A DNA stretch of 64,000 nucleotides from Pseudomonas bharatica CSV86 (GCF_000319305.2 NZ_AMWJ02000004.1:186001-250000), one strand, 5' to 3'; positions 34,964-43,662 are shown, counted from the first letter of the stretch. Notes: generated by a model not told the origin, from the letters alone. Made by a program: numbers and translations.

Positions 34964-35773
34964 TTAGTTTGGCTGCACCCTTTGATCCTTCGGTTCGTAA
35001 TAGAACACCGGCGTCCTGGTCAGGTCGATCTGCACGATGGGAATGAATTTCCCGGTCGCGGCCATGAAGCTGTCCTGCATCTGCCGAGCCCTTTCCAAGC
35101 CTTCGCCGCTGTAATACAACGCCTCCAGCGGCAGCTTGTCGGGGATGTTCTCCGGCCACGGCGCAATGACCACCTCATTCCAAAGCGTACGATGCACTGG
35201 GTGCGGAAAGTGCTGACGCACCTCAATGCTGAACTGGAACCACTGCGCCGTTGGCTCGAAGTAGCAAGCTTTGGTTCCGGTGTACTCGGCAAAGTGCGCC
35301 TGCCAGGTCGGGATATCCACCACACCGCTCAAATGACACGGCAGCGGGAACTGCTCGGTTCCGCAGCTCTCGATACGACTGTCAGTAGCGGCATTCAGCG
35401 GAAACACGCACCTTACCGTCAGCGGCTGCTCGCTCGGCTCGCCCAGCGGGGCCATGATCAACCCCGAATCGCCCGCCAACCGTTCGTTGCCAACATCCTT
35501 GCGGATATAGGAGAAGGACACGCCCTTGCGCTCGACATTTTCCGGGCTGGGGTTCCAGAACGCCGGGTTGGACGTGTCACGGATGGCGCGGATGATGACG
35601 CCGTTGCAGTTGATCGCCGCGCTGCCATCGCTGCATTCCGGTCGAATATCGTCGAAGCGCTGTTGCAGGCGCAGGACAACGCTGCGCCCTGGGTCATCGG
35701 CGCTGACGGCGCAGGGGATCTGCAGGAACAGCGCAGTGAGCAGGCAGAAGTAACGCAGGGAGTTTGTGAGCAT
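34964..35773 (-). CDS. Halovibrin-like secreted protein
   Basis: This 269-residue protein has a signal peptide (about residues 1-25, ending AVSA). The mature part contains CNGVIIRAIRDTSNPAFWNPSPENV, GVSFSYIRKD, VRCVFPLNAATDSR and FMAATGKFIPIVQIDL. I recognise these as segments of the HvnA/halovibrin-like family found in Vibrio and many pseudomonads. Members from Vibrio fischeri are described as secreted NAD-glycohydrolases; whether this one has that activity cannot be read here. Seven or more cysteines in the mature chain suggest disulfides. It is a lone gene divergent from the YgiW-type gene. Confidence 0.6.
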   Translation of the reverse strand: MLTNSLRYFCLLTALFLQIPCAVSADDPGRSVVLRLQQRFDDIRPECSDGSAAINCNGVIIRAIRDTSNPAFWNPSPENVERKGVSFSYIRKDVGNERLAGDSGLIMAPLGEPSEQPLTVRCVFPLNAATDSRIESCGTEQFPLPCHLSGVVDIPTWQAHFAEYTGTKACYFEPTAQWFQFSIEVRQHFPHPVHRTLWNEVVIAPWPENIPDKLPLEALYYSGEGLERARQMQDSFMAATGKFIPIVQIDLTRTPVFYYEPKDQRVQPN

Positions 35774-35912
35774 GTCGATGTCCTCGTGGAGGAGGAATCA
35801 TCAAGCCATGCGCTTCGAATCAGGCACAACTGACAGAAATATCAGGTTTAAGCTTCAATTCAGCCTGCCTGGGTAATCTGATCCCATCAAAACCTGCCAA
35901 GGAATCAGAACC

Positions 35913-36266
35913 ATGAAAACCCGTTACCTCGCCCTTATCCTCGCCCCCCTGTTCAGTACCGCTGCCCTGGCTGCCGGCACCGGCTACACCGGCCCAGGTG
36001 CGCAGAGCGTCACCAGCGTGGTCGCCGCCAACGATGCTGCGGACGACACTCCGGTGGTGCTGACCGGCTATGTGATCAAGAAGGTCAACAACGACGACAA
36101 GTACGAGTTCAAGGACAACACCGGCACCATCACCGTCGAGATCGACGACGAAGACCTGCCGCCCGTGGCGTTCAATGACAAGACCAGGGTCAAGCTGACC
36201 GGCGAGGTGGAAAAGCACCTGATGTCGCGGGAAGTGGATGTGGATATCGTCGAGATCGTGAACTGA
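35913..36266 (+). CDS. YgiW/YdeI-family periplasmic OB-fold protein
   Basis: These small BOF-domain proteins are periplasmic and in E. coli and Salmonella help tolerance to peroxide, cationic peptides and other stress. The 117-residue product has a signal peptide (about 1-21, ending LAAG), then GYTGPGAQSVTSV. The OB-fold core follows: PVVLTGYVIKKVNNDDKYEFKDNTGTITVEIDDEDL to VKLTGEVEKHLMSREVDVDIV. An AAGGAATC-like ribosome site precedes the ATG. No regulator is adjacent. Confidence 0.93.
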   Translation: MKTRYLALILAPLFSTAALAAGTGYTGPGAQSVTSVVAANDAADDTPVVLTGYVIKKVNNDDKYEFKDNTGTITVEIDDEDLPPVAFNDKTRVKLTGEVEKHLMSREVDVDIVEIVN

Positions 36267-36290
36267 TCTGCGCCCTTAAGGGTTGCACAT

Positions 36291-36388
36291 AACCTGTGGG
36301 AGCTGGCTTGCCAGCGATGAGGCCGGCAATGACAAAGAGGTTGTCAGGCCGGGCCAAATCGCTGGCAAGCCAGCTCCCACAGGGTTCT
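36291..36388. repeat. REP doublet between convergent genes
   Basis: Two inverted full-length REP copies separated by a spacer of about 40 bases lie between the convergent YgiW-type gene and the MFS gene. Confidence 0.92.
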
Positions 36389-36392
36389 GTAT

Positions 36393-37658
36393 CTAGGCCA
36401 CTTTCGGTGGCAGCTTGCTCAGATACAAGGCCACCCCCAACGCCACCACCAGCAAACTCCCGATGAACACCCCGATCCCGTTCCACCCGGCGTAATGCCA
36501 GGCCACCCCACCCGCCGTCCCCGCCACGCTCGATCCCGCGTAGTAACTGAACAGGTACAGCGACGACGCTTGCCCCTTGGCCTTGAATGCCCGGCGGCCG
36601 ATCCAGCTGCTGGCCACCGAGTGGGCGCCGAAGAAGCCGAAGGTGAATACCAGCATGCCGACGATGATCAGCGGCAAGGCGCTGAACAGGGTCAGCAGCA
36701 TGCCGCTGAACATCAGCAGGATGGTGCCCCAGAACACCCGGCGCCGACCCAGCTTGTCGGCCAGTGCACCGATTTGCGCCGAGCTGTAGATGCCCGACAG
36801 ATAGACGATCGACAGCAGCCCCACCAGCGCCTGGCTCATATTGAACGGCTCGGCCAGCAGGCGGTAACCGATGTAGTTGAACAGGGTGACGAACGCACCC
36901 ATCAGCAGGAAGGCTTCGAGAAACAGCCAGGGCAGGCCGGCGTCCCGGAAGTGCAGGACGAAACCGTCGAGCAGGCTGCGCGGGTTCAGCGAGCGCGAAC
37001 GGAAGTTGCGCGACTCCGGCAGCACCTTCCAGAACAGCGCCGCGGCGATCAGGGCCAGGCCACCGATCACCAGCATCGCCGTATGCCAACTGACGAAGTC
37101 GATCAGCACCCCGGCAATCAGTCGCCCGCTCATTCCGCCAATGGCATTGCCGCCGATGTACAGCCCCATCGCCAGGCCAATGTGCTGGGGATGAATTTCC
37201 TCGCTCAGGTAGGTCATCGCTACCGCCGCCAGGCCGCTGAGCGACAGGCCCACCAGTGCACGCATCGCCAGCACGCCTTCCCAGGTCGGCATCAGTGCAC
37301 TGGCGATGGTGCTCAGGGCCGCGCAGAACAGGGCGAAGACCATCACCGGCTTGCGCCCGATACGGTCGGAGATCGGCCCGGTGATCAGCAGCCCGAACGC
37401 CAGCAAGCCGGTGGACACCGACAGCACCAGGCTGCTTTGCGCCGCATTGATGGCGAAGTCGCGAGACAGCAGCGGCATCATCGGCTGTACGCAGTAGAGC
37501 AGGGCGAAGGTGGCGAAACCGCCGCAGAACAGCGCCAGCACGGTCCGCATGAAGGCCGGCGTGCCTTTCTCGATCCAGGTGTCCTTGAGGGGGGCGGCGA
37601 TATCGGCCACAGGTTCGGGGGGAAGGTCGTGGGCGTGGGGCGCTACAGCAGTTTTCAC
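36393..37658 (-). CDS. MFS transporter, YnfM-like
   Basis: This 421-residue protein has about 12 predicted membrane helices and the major-facilitator loop motif in the second-third helix region (GPISDRIGRKPVMVF near residue 97) with a second, weaker one near ADKLGRRRVFW. The layout and the divergent LysR gene match the E. coli ynfM/ynfL pair, whose substrate is not firmly established. It is probably a drug or metabolite exporter. The N-terminal cytoplasmic segment up to about residue 38 is long for the family. Confidence 0.85.
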   Translation of the reverse strand: MKTAVAPHAHDLPPEPVADIAAPLKDTWIEKGTPAFMRTVLALFCGGFATFALLYCVQPMMPLLSRDFAINAAQSSLVLSVSTGLLAFGLLITGPISDRIGRKPVMVFALFCAALSTIASALMPTWEGVLAMRALVGLSLSGLAAVAMTYLSEEIHPQHIGLAMGLYIGGNAIGGMSGRLIAGVLIDFVSWHTAMLVIGGLALIAAALFWKVLPESRNFRSRSLNPRSLLDGFVLHFRDAGLPWLFLEAFLLMGAFVTLFNYIGYRLLAEPFNMSQALVGLLSIVYLSGIYSSAQIGALADKLGRRRVFWGTILLMFSGMLLTLFSALPLIIVGMLVFTFGFFGAHSVASSWIGRRAFKAKGQASSLYLFSYYAGSSVAGTAGGVAWHYAGWNGIGVFIGSLLVVALGVALYLSKLPPKVA

Positions 37659-37777
37659 GGGAGCCTCGGCGGGGGCGGCCTCTGGGGCAGTTGAAAAAAA
37701 GCATATAGCTGGCTAATGATCATTTCCAATATATTGTTCGACCTGTTTAAGAGGTTCTACGACCTATTGGAGCATCC

Positions 37778-38665
37778 ATGGAATTGCGCCATCTGCGTTA
37801 CTTCATCGCGGTCGCCGAAGAGCTGCATTTCGGCCGGGCCGCGCAGGCCCTGGGCATTTCCCAGCCACCCCTGAGCCAGCAGATCCAGGCCCTGGAACAG
37901 GAGCTGGGGGCGCGCCTGTTCGAGCGCACCAACCGACGGGTGGCACTCAGTGAAGCTGGGCGCCTGTTCCTTGAAGAGGCCCGCCAGGTCCTGGCCCAGG
38001 TGGACAAGGCTGCCGACGTTGCCCGCCGCGCACAATTGGGTGAGCTGGGCGAGATGAAGATCGGCTTTACCTCCTCGGCACCGTTCAATTCCAGCATTCC
38101 AAAGGCCATCTACAGCTTCCGCCAGCGTTTCCCGGCGGTGCACCTGAACCTCAAGGAAATGAGCAGCCGCGATGTCGCCGACGCCCTGCTGGACGAAAGC
38201 ATCGAGGTCGGCCTGATGCGGCCCCTGGCGCTACCGGAATCATTGGTGGCGACGGAGCTGTTCCGCGAGCCGCTGGTGGCGGTGCTCAATGCCGACCACC
38301 CGCTGGTCGAGGGTTCGGAACAGGGCCTTGAGCTCAAGGCCCTGGCCAACGAGCCCTTCGTGTTCTTCCCGCGCAGCTATGGCAGCGGCCTGCATGCCCA
38401 ACTGTTGAGCCTGGCGCGGCAAGCCGGATTCACCCCGCATTTCGCCCAGGAGGCGGCGGAGGTGATGACCATCATCGGTCTGGTCTCGGCGGGATTGGGG
38501 GTGTCGGTGCTGCCGGCATCGTTCCAGCGCATGCGTATCGACGGGGTGGTCTATCGCACGCTGCTGGATGCCGATGCGGTCACGGCGGTGTGGCTGGTGC
38601 AGCGGCGCGAGCAGGGCTCGGCGATGGCGGGCGCCTTCGTCGAGCTGCTCACGCGCAAGGGCTGA
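37778..38665 (+). CDS. LysR-family regulator, YnfL-like
   Basis: This 295-residue protein has the N-terminal LysR winged helix-turn-helix (ELRHLRYFIAVAEELHFGRAAQALGISQPPLSQQI to about residue 60). A coiled linker and a periplasmic-binding-type effector domain follow (residues about 90-290), with the family's IGLVSAGLGVSVLPAS segment near 230. It is divergent from the MFS gene across 119 bases rich in A and T, so it likely controls that gene. The effector is unknown. It ends six bases before the convergent last gene of the aryl polyene cluster. Confidence 0.9.
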   Translation: MELRHLRYFIAVAEELHFGRAAQALGISQPPLSQQIQALEQELGARLFERTNRRVALSEAGRLFLEEARQVLAQVDKAADVARRAQLGELGEMKIGFTSSAPFNSSIPKAIYSFRQRFPAVHLNLKEMSSRDVADALLDESIEVGLMRPLALPESLVATELFREPLVAVLNADHPLVEGSEQGLELKALANEPFVFFPRSYGSGLHAQLLSLARQAGFTPHFAQEAAEVMTIIGLVSAGLGVSVLPASFQRMRIDGVVYRTLLDADAVTAVWLVQRREQGSAMAGAFVELLTRKG

Positions 38666-38671
38666 GCGGGA

Positions 38672-39118
38672 TCAGTCGACCTTCGCCAGATCGCCTTTCA
38701 GCGCAACACCGGCAATAACGGCCCCGGCGTGGCATTCGTAGGTGCTGGCGTCCTTGCGCTCGTTCTTCTTGTAGTAGCTGGCGATATTGGTGACGGCGTT
38801 GGCGCCCACCTTCTTGGCCGCGTCTTGCATGGTCAGCAGGGCCGATTGCAGGGCCCATTCGCAAGCGGCTTCATCGCTTTTGTTGAAGGCGTTGGTTTTC
38901 TTGTTGGTGGTCGCATTCGGGCTGATGACGCTGACCTTGCCGCGCGGTTGTACACCGGCCAAATAGAACTTCACCGAACCATCGAGCTTCTTCTCGGCGG
39001 TCATCTGTTGAACCACCTTCTCGAACGGCAGGAACAGTGCGGTATCCCGGGCCTGGCTGATGCCCGGCAAGGCGCACAGCAGCAGGGCGGTGGTGGCGGT
39101 CCAGGTTTTCAAGCGCAT
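38672..39118 (-). CDS. Secreted protein at the end of the aryl polyene operon
   Basis: This 148-residue protein has a signal peptide (about residues 1-23, ending ISQA). The mature protein has DTALFLPFEKVVQQM, a domain with DEAACEWALQSALLTMQDAAKKVGANAV and the ending TYECHAGAVIAGVALKGDL, with two cysteines that could pair. Relatives in databases are often labelled excinuclease ATPase subunit, but nothing here resembles UvrA: there is no P-loop or zinc finger. It starts 15 bases after the upstream lipoprotein gene and is the last gene of the operon. Its function is unknown. Confidence 0.75.
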   Translation of the reverse strand: MRLKTWTATTALLLCALPGISQARDTALFLPFEKVVQQMTAEKKLDGSVKFYLAGVQPRGKVSVISPNATTNKKTNAFNKSDEAACEWALQSALLTMQDAAKKVGANAVTNIASYYKKNERKDASTYECHAGAVIAGVALKGDLAKVD

Positions 39119-39133
39119 GGTGTCTTTCCTTGA

Positions 39134-39574
39134 TTAATAAGTGGTGGAGCGTTGTTCGTTGAGGGCGCGCTGCACCATGCGATCGGACTCGATGCGTTGC
39201 AGTTCGCGCATGATGCTTTTATCGAGGTTGTAGACCCAGCGGTTGTAGTTTCGGTGGATCTTGCCGTCGTTGTAGCCGAGGTTGCGGCTGTCGCGGTACT
39301 CGATGCGGAAGTTGCTCAGGCTGTAGCGGATATCCACGGCAGCGAAGAAGGTGTTGCGCACGGTGATATCGGCCTGGACCAGGCCCGGGCTGGTACTGCG
39401 TACGGTCCAGCCGCGCTCGGCCGAGGCCTTGACGATGGCCCGCTGGATTTCCTCGTCCGTATAGGCGTGGCCGACCACCAGCAGTTCCTTGGGCACCATC
39501 ACCGGTTTGGACGTGCAGCCAGCGACGAAAGCCAGTACCAGGCCCAGCAGGGCCGCGCGAATCATTGAAGACAT
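39134..39574 (-). CDS. Lipoprotein of the aryl polyene operon
   Basis: This 146-residue protein has a lipoprotein signal peptide (MSSMIRAALLGLVLAFVAGC, lipid Cys20 in the lipobox VAGC). The mature part begins with Thr-Ser after the cysteine, so outer-membrane sorting is likely. It contains IQRAIVKASAERGWTV and SLSNFRIEYRDSRNLGYN, a pattern seen in small lipoproteins of unknown role. The ATG at 39574 was preferred because GGAGAG lies seven bases before it; another in-frame ATG is at 39565. It starts 20 bases after the ketosynthase gene. Confidence 0.78.
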   Translation of the reverse strand: MSSMIRAALLGLVLAFVAGCTSKPVMVPKELLVVGHAYTDEEIQRAIVKASAERGWTVRSTSPGLVQADITVRNTFFAAVDIRYSLSNFRIEYRDSRNLGYNDGKIHRNYNRWVYNLDKSIMRELQRIESDRMVQRALNEQRSTTY

Positions 39575-39594
39575 TCCTTTCTCTCCAGTCGGTT

Positions 39595-40821
39595 TCAGGC
39601 CCAGCGGCGGAAAATCAACGACGTGTTGACCCCGCCGAAGGCGAAGTTGTTGCTCATGACGTATTGGTTGCTGATGCTGCGGAACTCGCCGCACAGGTAG
39701 TCCAGCTCGCCACAGCGTGGATCGATGTTGTCGAGGTTGAGGGTGTGCACGTAGCGGTCGCTGTTCATCATTTCAATGCTGAACCAGGCTTCCAGCGCGC
39801 CGCAAGCGCCCAGGGTGTGGCCGAGGAAACTTTTCTGCGAACTGATTGGCATCCGCGCGCCGAACAGGGCGCTGGTGGCCAGGGTCTCGGCGATATCGCC
39901 CTGCTCGGTGGCGGTGCCATGGCCGTTGACGTAGCCGATGGCGTGCGGGGCCAGGTCGGCATCCTCCAGCGCAAGCTCCATGGCCCGGCGCATGGTCGCC
40001 TGCTCGGGACGGGTGGTGTGCTGGCCGTCGGCGTTGCTGCCGAAGCCGACGATCTCGGCATGGATGCGCGCGCCCCGGGCCAGGGCGTGCCCCAGTTCTT
40101 CGAGCACCAGCATGCCGGCGCCTTCGCCGATCACCAGGCCGTCACGGCCGCTGTCGTAGGGGCTGGGGGTCTTGTGCGGGGTGTCGTTCTTCAGGCTGGT
40201 GGCGTATAGCGCATCGAACACCATGGCCTCGGTGGGGCACAGTTCCTCGGCGCCGCCGGCGAGCATCATCGGCAGGCGGCCGAACTTGATCGCCTCGTAG
40301 GCGTAGCCGATGCCCTGGCTGCCGCTGGTGCAGGCACTGGACGTCGGGATCAGGCGCCCTGTCAGGCCGAAGAAGATGCTGATGTTGGCGGCGGTGGTAT
40401 GCGGCATCATGCGCACGTAGGAATTGGCATTGAGCCCTTCGGCCACCGAGTTCAGCAGCATGTTGCCGAACGCCTTGATCTCGTCGGTGCTGCCGGTGGA
40501 CGAGCCGCAGGCCACGCCCATGCGCCCGTCGCGGATTAACGGATCATCGAGCAGCCCGGCGTCCAGCAGCGCATTCTGCGACGCCGCCACCGCCAGCCGC
40601 GAGACCCGGCCCATGCTGCGCAGCTGCTTGCGGGTCCAGCCGGACGGCACGGCGAAATCATCCACCGGCCCGGCCAGGCGGGTATTGAGCTCTTCGAAGC
40701 GGTTCCATTCGTCCATCCGCCGGATCCCGCTGCGGTTGGCGGCGAAATTGCCCGAGATCGTGGCCCAGTCGCTGCCCAGGGAGGTGATGCCGGCCATGCC
40801 GGTGACGACCACGCGTTTCAT
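39595..40821 (-). CDS. apeR: Aryl polyene beta-ketoacyl-ACP synthase (ApeR-type)
   Basis: This is a FabF-like ketosynthase. The 408-residue product has the complete active site: Cys164 (SSACTSGSQ), His301 (NGHGTATEQGD), Lys330 and His335 (QKSFLGHTLGA). In studied aryl polyene loci ApeR is the ketosynthase linked to starting or alternative condensation rather than the main elongation pair. It overlaps the ketoreductase stop by one base (TGATG). The frame extends upstream inside the ketoreductase but the ATG at 40821 gives the normal N-terminus KRVVVTGMAGITSLG. Confidence 0.9.
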   Translation of the reverse strand: MKRVVVTGMAGITSLGSDWATISGNFAANRSGIRRMDEWNRFEELNTRLAGPVDDFAVPSGWTRKQLRSMGRVSRLAVAASQNALLDAGLLDDPLIRDGRMGVACGSSTGSTDEIKAFGNMLLNSVAEGLNANSYVRMMPHTTAANISIFFGLTGRLIPTSSACTSGSQGIGYAYEAIKFGRLPMMLAGGAEELCPTEAMVFDALYATSLKNDTPHKTPSPYDSGRDGLVIGEGAGMLVLEELGHALARGARIHAEIVGFGSNADGQHTTRPEQATMRRAMELALEDADLAPHAIGYVNGHGTATEQGDIAETLATSALFGARMPISSQKSFLGHTLGACGALEAWFSIEMMNSDRYVHTLNLDNIDPRCGELDYLCGEFRSISNQYVMSNNFAFGGVNTSLIFRRWA

Positions 40822-41549
40822 CAGCACAGGCCTCCGTTGACGGCCAGGACCTGGCGGGTGATGTACGAAGCCTCGGCGGACATCAGGAAGTTCACCGCAC
40901 CGGCGACCTCTTCCGGCGTGCCCATGCGCTGGGCCGGGATCATCTTCAGCAGCTCCTCGACCGGTACGTGCTCGTCGAGCATGGCGGTGTCGATCAGTCC
41001 GGGAGCGACGCAATTGACCGTGATCCTGCGCTTGCCCAGTTCGATGGCGAGGGCCTTGGCGGCGCCGATCACCCCGGCCTTGGAGGCGCTGTAGTTGACC
41101 TGGCCGCGGTTGCCGATCAGCCCCGACACCGAGGTGATGCAGACGATGCGACCCGGCGCGCGGCGGCGGATCATCGGCATCATCACCGGGTGCAGGACGT
41201 TGTAGAAACCGTCGAGGTTGGTACGCAGCACCTGGTCCCAGTCTTCCTCGGTCAGGGCCGGGAAGGCGCCGTCGCGGGTCAGGCCGGCGTTGCACACCAC
41301 GCCGTAGTAGGCGCCGTGGGTTTCCACATCGTCGCCGAGGATCGCGGCGCAGGCGGCGCGGTCGGCCACATCGAACTGCAGGACCCGGGCCTGCCGGCCC
41401 AGGCCACGCACTTCATCGGCGACGGCCTCGGCTTCGGTACGGCCGCCACGGCAATGCAGCACCAGGTCGAAGCCGGCGCGGGCCAGGCGCAGGGCGATGG
41501 CCCGGCCGATACCGCGGCTGGAACCGGTGACCAGGATGGTCTCACTCAT
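40821..41549 (-). CDS. apeQ: Aryl polyene 3-ketoacyl-ACP reductase (ApeQ-type)
   Basis: This short-chain dehydrogenase reduces the beta-keto group after each condensation, using NADPH. The 242-residue product has the TGSSRGIG cofactor motif (residues 8-15), CNAGLTRDG, and the catalytic set Ser140, Tyr153 and Lys157 (NYSASKAG). It ends with the FabG-like VNGGLC. The ATG at 41549 overlaps the preceding dehydratase gene by eight bases. It should work with the two ketosynthases and dehydratases in the same operon. Confidence 0.93.
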   Translation of the reverse strand: MSETILVTGSSRGIGRAIALRLARAGFDLVLHCRGGRTEAEAVADEVRGLGRQARVLQFDVADRAACAAILGDDVETHGAYYGVVCNAGLTRDGAFPALTEEDWDQVLRTNLDGFYNVLHPVMMPMIRRRAPGRIVCITSVSGLIGNRGQVNYSASKAGVIGAAKALAIELGKRRITVNCVAPGLIDTAMLDEHVPVEELLKMIPAQRMGTPEEVAGAVNFLMSAEASYITRQVLAVNGGLC

Positions 41550-42012
41550 GTCGGGACTCCTCATCGCCCGCTTCGGCCAGGTACTGCGCGACCTCCGGCG
41601 GACGGAAAACATTCAGGCGGGCCGTGGCGTGCAGCCCCGGTCCGTACAGATGGCACTCGAACACGCCCATGCCGTTGTCGTCTTCCAGCGAGCGCAGGGC
41701 ATGGATGCGCAGTTCTGCGCCCACGGGGAAATGCTCGACAGCGCATTCGAACTTGCGCGTGCCGAGCAAAAAGCCCAGCTCCACCGGCTTGCCCTGCTGG
41801 CGCGCGCGGCAGCCGGCATAGGCGGCCACGGTCTGGGCCATCAGCTCGATGCCGACCCAGGCCGGCAGGCTGCCGTCCTCGCGGTTGAACAGGCCGCCGG
41901 GGCGCACGGTCAGGTGGGCGTGGATCTGCTCCTCGTCGAACGACTCGATCCCGTCGATCAGGATCATGTCGCCGGCATGGGGCAGGAGTTCGGCCAATGG
42001 CCAGGCAATCAT
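41542..42012 (-). CDS. apeP: Hot-dog fold 3-hydroxyacyl-ACP dehydratase (ApeP-type)
   Basis: This 156-residue protein has a hot-dog fold of the FabA/FabZ superfamily. It has LLPHAGDMILID, in which His12 is the catalytic histidine, and AWVGIELMAQTVAAYAG on the central helix, in which Glu56 takes the acidic position. It should remove water from 3-hydroxyacyl-ACP to give the conjugated double bond. Its start overlaps the ApeO gene stop by four bases. A second dehydratase-like domain occurs in this locus at the C-terminus of the AMP-ligase. Confidence 0.88.
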   Translation of the reverse strand: MIAWPLAELLPHAGDMILIDGIESFDEEQIHAHLTVRPGGLFNREDGSLPAWVGIELMAQTVAAYAGCRARQQGKPVELGFLLGTRKFECAVEHFPVGAELRIHALRSLEDDNGMGVFECHLYGPGLHATARLNVFRPPEVAQYLAEAGDEESRHE

Positions 42013-43181
42013 GGGGTGTCTCCGAGAATCAGGCTGATGTTGTTGCCACCGAAGGCGAACGAATTGCTCATCAGATGGTGCGGGCCGCCGGCGTGCAAGC
42101 GCTGGCCGGGGCCGATCAGGTTCAGGGGCGCCAGCTCGGGATCCTGCTGGCCGTCCCACAGGTGCGGAGGCAACTGGCCGTGGGCCAGGCTCAGCCAGCA
42201 GAGCGCCGCTTCCAGGGCACCGGCGGCGCCGAGGGTGTGGCCGGTCATGGCCTTGCTCGACGAACAGGCGAGCCGGGCGCCGAACAAACCGTTGACCGCC
42301 AGGCTTTCCATGGCGTCGTTGTGCCGGGTGGCGGTGCCGTGGAGGTTCAGGTAATCGATCTGCGCGGGCTTCAGACCGGCGCTGTCCAAGGCCTTCTGCA
42401 TGGCCGCCAGGGCGCCCTTGCCTGCGGGCTCCGGCGCGGAAATATGGTAGGCGTCGGAGCTGGCGCCGGCGCCGAGCAGGGCGATGTTGCCGCCCTCGGC
42501 ATTCGCCTCGCGGGTCATCAGGAACAACGCCGCGCCCTCGCCGATATTGATCCCGCTGCGGTTCACCGAGAACGGGTTGCAGCGCTCGCCGCTCATCGCT
42601 TCGAGGGCGGTGAAGCCGTTGAGGGTCAGCTTGCACAGGCTGTCCACGCCGCCGCACACCACCGCGTCGCACAGGCCCAGGTCGAGCAGGCGGCGGGCGC
42701 TGAGCAGGGCGCGGGCGCCAGAGGTGCAGGCGGTGGAGATCACGTAGGCCGGGCCGCTGACCCGCAGCCAGTTGGCGAGGAACACCGCCGGGGCGCTGAG
42801 TTCCTGCTGGGCATAGTCGTACCCGGGCGGGAACCGGCCCTCGCGCAGGTACTCGGCGATGCCCTGGCTGGCTTCCTCGATGCCCGAGGTGCTGGTGCCC
42901 AGGACCACGCCGACCCGCTGCGGGCCGAAGCGCTCGACGGCGGCGCGCAACGGGGCTTCGATCTGCAGGGCGGCCTCGTGCAGCAACTGGTTGTTGCGGC
43001 TCTCGCCCGGCAGCGGGCTCAGCTCGCCGGTCACGGCGCCGACCACCACGCGCTTGTCCGGCACCCAGCCGTCGGCCTCACGCATGCCGGAGCAGTCACC
43101 GGCGAACAGGCGGCGGGCGACTTCGGCCTGATCGCGTCCAAGGGCACAGACCAGGCCCAGGGCGTTGAGGTAAGCGGTCAT
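42009..43181 (-). CDS. apeO: Aryl polyene ketosynthase (ApeO-type)
   Basis: This is the elongating ketosynthase, which in characterised aryl polyene systems pairs with a cysteine-less partner (ApeC) as a KS/chain-length-factor dimer. The 390-residue product has Cys152 (STACTSGARALL), His281 (HGTATRHND), Lys310 and His315 (SSKAMTGHTLGA). The N-terminus (TAYLNALGLVCALG) fits the family and fixes the start at 43181, within the 3' end of the DUF3261 gene. It ends in the SNSFAFGGNNISLI segment. It is coupled to the dehydratase by a four-base overlap. Confidence 0.92.
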   Translation of the reverse strand: MTAYLNALGLVCALGRDQAEVARRLFAGDCSGMREADGWVPDKRVVVGAVTGELSPLPGESRNNQLLHEAALQIEAPLRAAVERFGPQRVGVVLGTSTSGIEEASQGIAEYLREGRFPPGYDYAQQELSAPAVFLANWLRVSGPAYVISTACTSGARALLSARRLLDLGLCDAVVCGGVDSLCKLTLNGFTALEAMSGERCNPFSVNRSGINIGEGAALFLMTREANAEGGNIALLGAGASSDAYHISAPEPAGKGALAAMQKALDSAGLKPAQIDYLNLHGTATRHNDAMESLAVNGLFGARLACSSSKAMTGHTLGAAGALEAALCWLSLAHGQLPPHLWDGQQDPELAPLNLIGPGQRLHAGGPHHLMSNSFAFGGNNISLILGDTP

Positions 43182-43662
43182 GGAGCGTTCTCGCCGGGCA
43201 GGGGGTGACTAGATAACGCAGGCCTTGCTGCATGTTCAAGGTGAAGTCGTCGGCCTGTCGGTAGCTGACATGCCAGCGCTCGCCAAGCCAGCGCTGATTA
43301 TCCTGCTGCTGCGCCGCCGGATAAAGCGCCGCCAGGCGCTCGGCCGGGGTCAAGGCGAACAGCAGCGCGGCGAACAGCTCGCGGGCCGCCGGGTTCGGTG
43401 GCAGCAGGCCGTCGGCCTGCCATTCGCCGTTCTCCAGCAGCTGGCGGGCCTGGGGAATGCCCAGCAGATCCATCATCGACCAGCGCAGGCGCTGGTCCTC
43501 GCGCTGGATCACCAGCAACCAGTCCTGGCGCTGATCGGCCTGTTCGCGCTGCACATGCAGGGTCATCGGCAGCTTCAGCGGCGGCAACTGCTGCGGCAGC
43601 GGCGGGCGCACCGCGCAGGCGGCCAGGATCAGGCAGGCGACCAGCAGCAACAGCCTTTTCAT
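43096..43662 (-). CDS. DUF3261-type lipoprotein of the aryl polyene operon
   Basis: This 188-residue frame begins with a lipoprotein signal peptide (MKRLLLLVACLILAAC, lipid Cys16 in the lipobox LAAC). The mature part, with LHVQREQADQRQDWLLVIQRED and LRWSMMDLLGIPQARQLL, resembles the LolB-like DUF3261 family found in these loci. It may help seat the pigment lipid in the outer membrane. The last 28 codons overlap the ketosynthase gene by 86 bases and look out of register with family proteins (LHDRLPQRPGPG), so the true C-terminus may have been shifted by an indel near 43190-43230. Confidence 0.78.
   Translation of the reverse strand: MKRLLLLVACLILAACAVRPPLPQQLPPLKLPMTLHVQREQADQRQDWLLVIQREDQRLRWSMMDLLGIPQARQLLENGEWQADGLLPPNPAARELFAALLFALTPAERLAALYPAAQQQDNQRWLGERWHVSYRQADDFTLNMQQGLRYLVTPCPARTLHDRLPQRPGPGLCPWTRSGRSRPPPVRR

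Noticed and set aside
38672..39118. Excinuclease ABC subunit
   Set aside because: The name is attached to relatives in databases by my recollection, but the 148-residue exported protein has no P-loop, zinc finger or DNA-binding motif.
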